In this document: piece by piece, positions 55,781 through 64,000 of the stretch
How the letters are laid out: each line of letters starts with the position of its first letter
Numbering within the stretch: the first letter of the stretch is position 1
Source: Hippopus hippopus
Taxonomy: Eukaryota; Mollusca; Bivalvia; Cardiida; Cardiidae
NCBI GenBank assembly: GCA_946811185.2
Contig: OX328100.1
Coordinates: 20,448,999 to 20,512,998, forward strand
Direction of reading: 5' to 3'
DNA: 64,000 bases
The notes under the pieces: model-generated
The model's input: the letters and a program-made list of their open reading frames with translations, nothing else
The model's database searches: none
What the model was told of the DNA's origin: nothing
Translations under genes and position numbers: made by a program

Positions 55781-56273
55781 GCCATGCTCCGGCAAAAGGG
55801 GTCTTAAAGTATCCCCGTGACATATGGCCTGCAACACGCGAAAAGGGGCATTCGGACATTTGCGTAAAGCGTCGTTTCGGATCAGCCTGCGCAGTCCGCG
55901 CAGGCTAATCCGAAACGGCACTTTCCGTTTTTAGATAATTTTCTGTTTTGTGCGAGTCTACTGTAGCACAAAATCTAAATCTAATCTGCGCAGGCTGATC
56001 CGAAACGACACTTTACGCAAATGTCCGAATGTCCCTTTTCGCGTGTTGCAGGCCATATGATACCAGACAAGTTATCACATAATTATTAATCCATAAAATC
56101 CGTTTTATCAAACAATCGAATGATTTATGAGGTACAATGGTCCTTTGCCAAGCAGAAATTGACCAATAGCAAAAATTTTCGGCCCAGGTCAGCTTGCGCG
56201 GACTGTGCAGGCTGACCTGGGTCGATACTTTTTTGCAGATGCATTAAGCTCCCTTTTCAAAGAGCATGGCCCA
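55781..56273 (+). repeat. Family C copy C20, split by family B
   Basis: 55781-55822 and 56059-56273 are the two parts; family B copy B5 lies between. Confidence 0.86.
55823..56058. repeat. Family B copy B5, nested in C20
   Basis: Right hairpin partly deleted; interrupts a family C element between gtatccccgtgac and taccagacaagttatc. Confidence 0.88.
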
Positions 56274-56384
56274 TATGCATTTTTTTTTTTTTTTTTTTAC
56301 TCCTTTGAAATATTGTGACACAAGGGGAAGTTGCTCGTAGCGAGTAACTTCTCCCAATGTAAGAATGTTTTATTTGTTTCTAAA

Positions 56385-56600
56385 CCTTAACCTTTAAGCT
56401 GCCAGAAAGATGAAACGAAAATTTCCACTGAGAAATAAAAACCCAAATATTGCCATTTCGATGTTGAATTAACCGGAAAAATATACCGTGTCGGACAGTG
56501 TAGGTCAAAAATCAGACACCACGTTTTGTGCGGTCTGATCTTGATCTACAATGTCTGCAAAAGTACCCAGAGTCGCGCCTAGCAGCCATAAGGTTGAAAT
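56385..56600 (-). repeat. Family F element F20
   Basis: Complete side segment and hairpin (gtgtaggtcaaaaatcagac, ggtctgatcttgatctaca). Confidence 0.82.
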
Positions 56601-57089
56601 TCTATCTAATCACGAATAATTATATTGTTTCACTTCTAAATCCATTCTCGCTTATTTCATCGCGAAAAAACGAGGTATATGAACCAAATAACTCTTAATG
56701 AAATAATAGATCTCATTTTTTTTTCTTTTTTAATACAGTATACATGTATAGATTGTCACTAATCTTTTAATCCATGCCACTGTAACACATTCAGGTATAA
56801 TTCAAAGTTCAAAGATTAAGAGCCGGATTAGTATACCATTATTATATGGGTATCAATAACTAAAAAAGCATGTTCCTAAGCTTCAGAGTTTGGTGTGTAC
56901 AATTAAAATCAAAAATTAAAATCCTGTTTCCGTGCTGATCAAGTGTGGGTGCTCTAGTGCAAGGCACTACACAAGCACATCATAAAACTTTACACTTATG
57001 AAGCACAAGAAAGACAGGGATGGGGAATGATATGATTACTCCTTAACATTAACAAGATTATCACAACTTAGAGAATAAAGCAAAAATGA
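56601..57089. other. Downstream of TRIM gene, nothing recognised
   Basis: Unique AT-rich DNA without a supported frame. Confidence 0.45.
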
Positions 57090-57168
57090 GCAATGCTCTG
57101 TTAAAAGGGAGCTTAATGCATCTGCAAACAGTATCCACCCTTGTCAGCCTGCGCAGTCGGCGCACAAT
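57090..57168 (-). repeat. Family C fragment C21
   Basis: From gttaaaagggagcttaatgc to the first hairpin arm. Confidence 0.68.
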
Positions 57169-57314
57169 AGTTTTTCTTCATTTATAGCAATGCTTTCTAT
57201 TTCCTTTATAATTTTGAGCCATTGCCTAATCATTCACATTATACTGAACGAGGTCGATAAGCCATAGCACTAATGACAGGATCCTGAGCGCTTAGGAAGT
57301 AATTCTACCATGTT

Positions 57315-57320
57315 TTTATT
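57315..57320 (-). promoter_or_regulatory. Candidate TRIM polyadenylation signal
   Basis: AATAAA on the - strand, 220 bases past the TRIM stop codon. The short open frame between them (57316-57555) would then be 3' UTR. Confidence 0.45.
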
Positions 57321-57539
57321 TTAAGTCCCTGGTGTGATCCTGGGTATAGAACTGCAGCATCTCTTCTCTTTCATGTTTTGTCCTTAATGCATTGTGAGCT
57401 ACGACTATGCTAGTACTGCAACCACCACTAAGTTCATAGGTAAGCGCTAAATCCTCGTTGCCAATGACGTGGTTGGAAATCCCAGCGGTAACACATTTCA
57501 GATTAAAGGATAAATGATTGTTAATGACAGTCATTTGTT

Positions 57540-58934
57540 TCACAAAATTGTACAAAGACTAGAAATAGTTTTGCCATTGCTTCGCCTTGAATCCAGACAG
57601 TTCATTTTGCTCCATCGAGAGAATGAGGACCAGTCTATCTCTGATAAGGGATCTTCCATCATGTAAATATAAATTAGATCAGTGTTGTCGATCACGGCTA
57701 TGCGAACTGCGTTAAGGTCTGCTTTCCAACTATCAACGCTAGCCACTGTGACTTTAGATAAACCGTCTTTTGTTGTAAGTAGGGACTTTAAAATTTGTCC
57801 ATCCGGTCTTATAACATCCAATGTACTACGATCTTGTCTACACAATAAAAAGTACTCCGCAAAAGAAATCACTGCGCCGCAATCGTCTATCCTGCGTTCC
57901 CATAGCACATCTCCCGTATTCGAAACATTTTTTATTGTCTTATTAGAAAGATCAGAGACACAGAATGTCGTTTTTTCAACAGAAAAAGCCAAATAGTGTG
58001 GAATCGTGAGCGGTAGCTTTCCTGTGGAAATCTCCACCCGGTCAAGGGCATTTAACTGTTGATACTTCACCACAGCAACAGCACTGCCAGCCGTAGCAGT
58101 GAAAAACGAATTGTTGTCATTGAAACTTAGTCCGTAGCATTTTTCCTCAGTTTCTACGACATTTTCTCTTTTCAAACTATCTTTAACAACAGAGAAGTGC
58201 GCAAGTCTATTCAAATCCGGACATGAAACCACAATCAGTGACTTACTGACTACTAACAGGTCATGACCTTTAACGTTGACTTGTGACCGGAACACCAACG
58301 ACTTAGCAAACAATTTTAGTTTTTCATTGGCATTATCTAGAACAGCCAGCTGGCCATCGGGTAAGAACGATGCACCAGTCACGTGACACGTCTCCGAATC
58401 TATGAGGTTAGAATCTTTGAGTTTGGATGTGGGTTTTATCCGTGCATTGAACATTAAAGATAGATTTGCCCTCACGAATGGATCTACTTTCAGTTCATTG
58501 ATGTCATCCAACAACCAGACCCTATGGGCCTTCGATGATCTAAGCAACCAGTGCTGGTTCCCACACTCGTTACAGAAATATTCCTCACAAGTTCTACAAA
58601 ACTTGGTGGCTGTGGTTGTCTTCCATTTTGAAAAACAGAACACACAAAGATTGACCTCTTTTTTCTTCTTTATAATGTGAAACTTTTCAAGTTGTCTCTC
58701 TTTGATATGATTGGTCGGTATTTGGTCTGGCAACTCCAGAAGGGGAATTTCTCTTGCTTCTATTTTCACCTCTTTTTGACAAGTTGGACATGGAAAACTA
58801 TTTCCGCTTCCGGTATTGAGACAATGTGTCTTCAGGCAGTCACAGCAGAATCTATGACAGCAAGGCAAATCTTTCGGTTTGAATAAAAGTTGGTCGCATA
58901 GTTGGCAAGTAAATTCGGCCAAGCCAGCAAACAT
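57540..58934 (-). CDS. TRIM-type RING/B-box protein with propeller-like C-terminus
   Basis: 464 aa in one exon. RING finger C3HC4: C10, C13, C25, H27, C30, C33, C49, C52. B-box-like C6H2 motif: C97, C100, C113, C116, C121, C124, H128, H137. RING proteins of this type are usually E3 ubiquitin ligases. No clear coiled coil follows, unusual for a TRIM. Residues ~180-440 show repeating beta-rich segments (GASFLPDGQLAVLDNANEKL, YGLSFNDNN, DVIRPDGQI) like the NHL/WD-type propellers of bivalve TRIM56/TRIM45-like proteins. Met1 is the first ATG; a tatag just upstream may be the acceptor of a 5' UTR intron. Bivalves have large TRIM expansions linked to immunity, so the precise orthologue is not assignable. 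Confidence 0.85.
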   Translation of the reverse strand: MFAGLAEFTCQLCDQLLFKPKDLPCCHRFCCDCLKTHCLNTGSGNSFPCPTCQKEVKIEAREIPLLELPDQIPTNHIKERQLEKFHIIKKKKEVNLCVFCFSKWKTTTATKFCRTCEEYFCNECGNQHWLLRSSKAHRVWLLDDINELKVDPFVRANLSLMFNARIKPTSKLKDSNLIDSETCHVTGASFLPDGQLAVLDNANEKLKLFAKSLVFRSQVNVKGHDLLVVSKSLIVVSCPDLNRLAHFSVVKDSLKRENVVETEEKCYGLSFNDNNSFFTATAGSAVAVVKYQQLNALDRVEISTGKLPLTIPHYLAFSVEKTTFCVSDLSNKTIKNVSNTGDVLWERRIDDCGAVISFAEYFLLCRQDRSTLDVIRPDGQILKSLLTTKDGLSKVTVASVDSWKADLNAVRIAVIDNTDLIYIYMMEDPLSEIDWSSFSRWSKMNCLDSRRSNGKTISSLCTIL

Positions 58935-59063
58935 TTCTTCAACTATAGATAAATCAATAAAGAATAAAACAGTGATTTAATATACAGAGTTGAGCCGGAT
59001 TTTGATGCATGTGAGTTACTATCTACCTATATAAAAATGGTGGACACTTACATCAATTGGAGT

Positions 59064-59320
59064 CGTGTTCCGTGAAAAGGTTGTTTAATGCATTTCTGTG
59101 ATCCATTATATCAAGCAAGTCATCACATAATCCTTAAATCATAGAATCAGTTTTGTGTAACAACCAGCTGAATAATAAGTTACAATATTCCTTTGACATG
59201 CAAAAATTGACGAAGAGCAAAAAGTTTCGACACAGGTCAGCCTGCGCGGACTGCGCAGGCTGACCTGTGTCGATACTTTTTCAGATGCATCTAAACCCCT
59301 CCTCATAGGGTACGACTCAT
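59064..59320 (+). repeat. Family C copy C22
   Basis: Complete; perfect hairpin acaggtcagcctgcgcggac. Confidence 0.86.
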
Positions 59321-59429
59321 GTCAATTTATTAACATAAGAATGTGAGTTTCTGTTCACATTAAGAAATCAAATCTTAGACATATAGTCAGAATACGAGCA
59401 ACTGCTTGGGAGAATCCAAAGCTCTTGAA

Positions 59430-59703
59430 ACCCCAGTGGTGGTCCAAAGTAAACAAAGCAGATGTTAAAATGCATTTATATTTAAATCATACCATCTAAA
59501 AGTCTGGAAATTGTTGTAAAGATGACAATCTGTTATTATGCAGTCGGTCCAAGTGTTCATCGCCGGAAAAAAGATGAATCTTTAAACTAGTTAAACAGTA
59601 AACAAAAAAAGGGCGACTTGGCAACATTTGACCTACTTTTAAAGTTCATTTACTAACACTTGGACCGACCGTGCAAAAACGATTTGTCATCTTCATATCA
59701 ACG
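59430..59703. repeat. Family I element, second copy
   Basis: Shares atttaaatcataccatctaa, gatgacaatctgttatta and cagtcggtccaagtgttc with the copy at 7428-7783 in the opposite orientation. Confidence 0.78.
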
Positions 59704-59947
59704 GTTGTAATGCTTCTATAAAAACATCAACCCAGGTCAGCCTGCGCAGTCTGTGCAGTCTGACATGGGTCAAAACTTTTGCAATTGGTCGATTCCTGCA
59801 TGTCCAAGGATCAGTCTACATCACGATTCAGTCTGTCGTTCGCCAAATGGACTTCATGGATCCTTGATTATCTGATGAGTTCCTTGGTATATATGCATCA
59901 TGGAGATGCACTAACCCCCCTCCCCTCTTTGTCAAAGCATGGCTTAA
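59703..59947 (-). repeat. Family C copy C23
   Basis: Hairpin end truncated against a family I element. Confidence 0.78.
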
Positions 59948-60349
59948 TTATTGAAAAAAGAATCATTAAAGTAAAAATAATTACGACATTCATAAACGAC
60001 TGATACCTCATGTATTCCTATATTGTTCCACTCCGCATGATGTACATATCATAATTGATAGCTACCTTTAATTGGAACATGTGAATATAGTATCCTATCT
60101 AATTAACACTTTACGTCCTGGATAACTTCGCAGCAGACGATTTTGAAAAAGCCTTTTTAATAAATATAGATAAATGTAATATATGAGTACAATTAAGGAT
60201 TTAGATTTATCCATATATGTGTGAAAATAATACACTAAAAGTGGTATGGTGGTATCTGCTTTGTAATGGATTAAACATACCTCTGTCGCCCTACTTTATC
60301 ACTGCAAGCGCAGTTGTATATACAATTGTAACAGATATCAAACATTAAA
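59948..60349. other. Upstream of TRIM gene, nothing recognised
   Basis: AT-rich spacer between C23 and C24. Confidence 0.45.
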
Positions 60350-60614
60350 TGAGCCATGCTCTGGCAAAAGGGGGCTTAATGCATCTCCGTAATCCATCAT
60401 ACCAAGAAAGCCATCACATACTTATGGATCCATAATAGCCACTTTTTTTAACAACCGACTCAATCATGAGGTAGACTGATCCTTTGACATGCAGAAAATC
60501 GACCAATAGCGAAAAGTTTCGGCCCAGGTCAGCCTGCGCGGACTGCGCAGGCTGACCTGGGTCGAAACTTTTCGCAGATGCATTAAGCCCCCTTTTCACA
60601 GAGCGCGGCTCATT
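60350..60614 (+). repeat. Family C copy C24
   Basis: Complete; perfect long hairpin centred near 60545. Confidence 0.9.
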
Positions 60615-60769
60615 TATTTGGGAGAGGCGTGCAAATAGGCGTAAAAGATCCAAAGAAGAAAAGTAACAAAATGAATCGGCCTATCTAACTTTTTTGTTGA
60701 CAACTAAATGAATGTGAACTTAACGATGTCAAAATGTATATTTCCACTGCAGGTCTAGATGATTTTGGT

Positions 60770-60865
60770 CATGTTTTTGTATCTGGTAGCTCAAGATGTA
60801 GATCAGGGACAAGACTGCACAATCTGTGCAACCTTATCTTAATCTACAGCATCTGGAACAACTTT
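60770..60865. repeat. Family F core, worn
   Basis: gatgtagatcagggacaaga against aaccttatcttaatctacag. Confidence 0.55.
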
Positions 60866-61273
60866 TTAAGCCGCCATAGGCAGTAAAGGAAGTAACGATA
60901 CTCATCGGTATTGTAACAGTATCAAATATCCAATATAAAAAGAGTTCAAAAAGTCAACCCTTAGAGTACCCACACTGTGTAAATGGAATGCGCATTTTCG
61001 GCTAGCTGTATAAGCACAGGTTTTGGACAGTTAAGCTTGCTTTGGCCAATTTCTCTCTCTTAAAATTATCGGAGAGTGTAGCCGCACAAGATAGACCAAA
61101 GATCAGTTTGAAATTTTCGTGCAGTCTGGTCTCGAACAAAACCTTCCAAAAATAGCATACACATATACAACCAGCTAAAGATATACAAAGTTAATTATCG
61201 TCGCGGATCATTCATTATTTAATCAAATAGATACCTATCATAAAGCATATTACAAAAGTTCAGCCATATCAAT

Positions 61274-61530
61274 GAGCCACGTCCTGGAAAGAGCGGGTGT
61301 AATGTATCTCCATGATGCATTATACCAAATAGGTCACATAGTTATGGATTCATAAAATCCAGTTTATCTAACAACCGACTGAATCATGAGTTAGAGATGT
61401 TCTTGGACAAGCAGAATATTGACAGATAAGCGAAACGTTTCGACCCACGTCAGCCTGCGTGAACTGCGCAGGCTGACTGGGTCGATACTTTTTGCAAATG
61501 CATTATATCCCCTTTTCAAGGAGCAGGACT
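61274..61530 (+). repeat. Family C copy C25
   Basis: Complete with a few changes. Confidence 0.83.
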
Positions 61531-61895
61531 CCTATACGAGTATACTGCCCCCTTCTCGATGTGTGCAGATGAGTATCGAGCTGTTCGAACACAAAGGAGG
61601 GCGGTAGGGAAGATATGATTCTTCCTCTAAAAAAATCAGATATATCAATTTCATCTATTCTCTCATCCCTTCTTTCCCTAATTCATTCGAACACTATTTC
61701 TTTTCCTCTTTCGCATTTTAGTTCTTTCTTTCGTTTATTGTACTGTTTCTCATTACATAAAATGTAGAGGAAAATAATTAAAAGTCCTGAAAATAGGATT
61801 TTAATGGAGAAAGACGTAGGTCTAGCAATCATACAGGAATGAATAATTATTCAATGATCTGAAATTTTATGCCAATTCACTCGTTGAAGTAATAT

Positions 61896-62154
61896 GAGCT
61901 ATGCTCTGGCAAAACGGGATTTAATGCATAACCGTGATGCATTAGACCAAACAAGGCATGTCATAATTATGGATCAGTCTAAAACATTTTGCCGAACAAC
62001 CCACTGAATCATGAGGTACAATGGTCTTTTGACATGCAGAAAATTGATCAATAGCAAAAAGTTTCGACCAAGGTCAGTCTGCGCGGACTGAGCAGACTGA
62101 CCTGAATCGGTACTTTTTGCAAATCCATTAAACCCCCTTTTCACAGTGCATACC
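61896..62154 (+). repeat. Family C copy C26
   Basis: Complete; hairpin changed symmetrically to cagtctgcgcgg/agcagactg. Confidence 0.85.
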
Positions 62155-62247
62155 TCCAATATTTTAATGTGGTATATTTCCTGATGTATTCTGTCTAAGG
62201 ATACCTGCGAAACTACGGCTTGTACGTAATAAATCTCTGCCCGGCCT

Positions 62248-62505
62248 GGCCGGGTAGCTCAGTGATTTTCGTACCTGACTCGTGACCTGCAGGTTGTGGG
62301 TTCGATACCCGGTTGCGGCGAACTTTCTTTCCGGCGATTTTTTGCCTCTCACCTCTGACGCATGTGAGAAAAGTAGTCAGTGGCTTTGGAAAGAAAGTAG
62401 TGTCAGCACTGGTGTGAGAAAGCCAGGAAACACATGGGTGCGTCACTGACCGCCAAGATATGACCTAAGCTGTTAAAATGGCGTTAACTCCAATACAAAC
62501 CAAAC
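62248..62505 (+). mobile_element. tRNA-derived SINE, subfamily 2
   Basis: Head ccgggtagctcagtgatttt, B box gggttcgatacccgg, tail aatggcgttaactccaatac. Confidence 0.85.
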
Positions 62506-62612
62506 CAATAAATCTTTTCCGAAAACGTAGATGTTTCGTTACCCTTTTACCATCTGTTGCAATCCAAATTGCGCCATCGAACGGTGTAGACCAAGGTCAG
62601 ACAGCAAAGACT

Positions 62613-62827
62613 ATATGGCCTGCAACACGCGAAAAGGGGCATTCGGACATTTGCGTAAAGTGTCGTCCCGTATCAGCCTGCGCAGTACGCGCAGGCTGAT
62701 CCGAGACGACACTTTCCGATCTTGTGTGATTTTCTGTTTCACGCAAGTCTACTGTAGTACAAAATCTAATGTTAACGTGAAGTGCCGTCTCGGATTAGCC
62801 TCCCCTTTTCGCATGTTGCAGACCAGT
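62613..62827. repeat. Family B copy B6, right hairpin deleted
   Basis: Left half intact; the right half jumps from cggattagcct to ccccttttcgcatgttgc. Sits in a family F remnant (gtgtagaccaaggtcagac). Confidence 0.85.
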
Positions 62828-62959
62828 TATAGCCTAATCTTTGAGCTTTATCAACTGTTTTCTCAATACTAAGATTTAATACTACCAAAACGTCGCTTCA
62901 TTTGCTTTTCGTTTGTAGTCTGTAGTTTTAGCCGTCAAAGAAATAAACTTTATTTATTT

Positions 62960-63220
62960 GAGCCAGGCTCTTTGTCAAAGGGGCTTTAATGTATCTCTAT
63001 GATGCATTATACAAAAATTCATCCCATAATTATGGATCCATCAAATCATTTCTGTCGAATAACCGGCTGAATCCAGAGGTAAAATGATCCTTTGACAAAC
63101 AGAAAATTCACCATTAGCAAAAAGTATCGACTCATGTCAGCCTGCGCAATTCGCGCAGGCTGACCTGGTTCGAACTTTTTTATGCAGATGCATTAAATTT
63201 CTGTCAGAGTGCACGGCTTA
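62960..63220 (+). repeat. Family C copy C27
   Basis: Complete; hairpin cagcctgcgcaattcgcgca. Confidence 0.82.
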
Positions 63221-63433
63221 TCTGCTTGGCGGTTAGGAATTAATCTTTACATTTCTGAGCAAAATGAATTTGTCGTTCTAATTTAGATAGGCGATTTCCT
63301 TTAGAACGTGCATAATTTTGCAGTCATATCTTGATTTACACTGTATCATTTTTTTATTGTGGCCAAAAGAGTCTTTTCAGTTTTTAACCATCGGAGAAAT
63401 TCTAAGTGGATCCGTACACTTTAGAAAATCTAC

Positions 63434-63708
63434 ATGAGTCGTGCTCTGTGAAAATGGGGCTTATTGCATTTGCAAAAAAAAAAAAACTATCGACCTATTT
63501 TAGCCTACGCAGTCCGCTCAGGCTGGCATTGATCGAAACTATTTGCTATTTGTAAGTTTTCTACATGTCCAAGGACTATTTTACTTCGTGATTTAGTCGG
63601 CTGTTTGGTAAAATTGATTTTATGGAGCCCTAACTATGTGCTGATTGCTAAAATTGGTATTATCCATCACCGAGATGCATCAAACCCCATTTTCAGAGTA
63701 CAGTTCAC
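63434..63708 (-). repeat. Family C copy C28
   Basis: Complete, inverted, with an A-run expansion near 63475. Confidence 0.8.
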
Positions 63709-63785
63709 ATGAAATGGACACGTGTAGCTAGTAAGCAATGTCGAGATAGTTTCGTAATTTTAGCCAGAAAGCTGTTTGTATAATT

Positions 63786-64000
63786 GACCTGCAACACGCG
63801 AAAAGGGGCATTCGGACATTTGCGTAAAGTGTCGTCTCGGATCAGCATGTGCAGTCCGCGCAGGCTAATCCGAAACGACACTTTCCGTTTTTATGTAATT
63901 TTCTGTTTTTCGCAAGTCTACTGTAGCACAAATCTAATATAATCGTAAAGTGTCGTATCGGATTAGCCTGCGCGAACTGCGCAGGCTGATCCGAGACGAC
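63786..64000. repeat. Family B copy B7, cut by window end
   Basis: Left TIR, first hairpin and most of the second are present; the right TIR lies outside the window. Confidence 0.88.

Noticed and set aside
57316..57555. 79-codon - strand frame overlapping the TRIM stop
   Set aside because: No recognisable domain, non-ATG start, and it lies before the likely poly(A) signal, so 3' UTR is simpler. A frameshifted tail of the TRIM protein cannot be fully excluded.

Overview
This window is eukaryotic genomic DNA, most likely from a bivalve mollusc (probably a heterodont such as Dreissena, Mercenaria or Mya). That placement is inference. It rests on animal-type intron-split genes, an AT-rich repeat-choked background, and repeat families with GC-rich hairpin cores that I associate with bivalve genomes. 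There are no operons, ribosome binding sites or CRISPR arrays.

Three protein-coding genes can be supported. (1) A class IV POU-homeodomain transcription factor (POU4/Brn-3/acj6 type) on the + strand: a 42-codon first exon at 2519-2644, a 3.75 kb intron, and a large second exon at 6399-7286 with the POU-IV box, POU-specific domain and homeodomain (337 aa). (2) A leucine-rich-repeat protein of the LRRC74 type on the - strand, assembled from 11 small exons between 49811 and 35464 (487 aa). All exon phases match. It has ribonuclease-inhibitor-like LRRs followed by a pair of EF-hands, the second split across an intron. (3) A TRIM-type RING/B-box protein on the - strand at 58934-57540, with a beta-propeller-like C-terminal half. 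A dead mariner transposon (24395-25637) is the only recognisable transposase.

The rest is dominated by short non-autonomous elements, here named families A to J. A (about 35 copies, ~220 bp) has a near-perfect palindromic core. B (~265 bp, 7 copies) has long terminal inverted repeats (TIRs) and two inner hairpins. C (~255 bp, about 28 copies) has one GC-rich hairpin. D is tRNA-derived SINEs. E is large foldback elements with ~65 bp inner arms. F has hairpins around gatcaagatcagactgcac. G, H, I and J are further MITE-like or direct-repeat families. They lie in all introns and intergenic space and are often nested (B in A, C and F; SINE in C; A in mariner), which gives a relative age order.

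The most unusual structure is in intron 10 of the LRRC74-like gene. The EF-hand-coding 3' part of exon 10, with its splice donor and following intron, has been tandemly amplified into about six further copies (36534-37840, period ~175-194 bp), interrupted by one SINE. Several copies keep the EF-loop reading frame and the gtgagt donor. A second striking observation is that individual family A copies carry private base changes mirrored on both arms of the palindrome.
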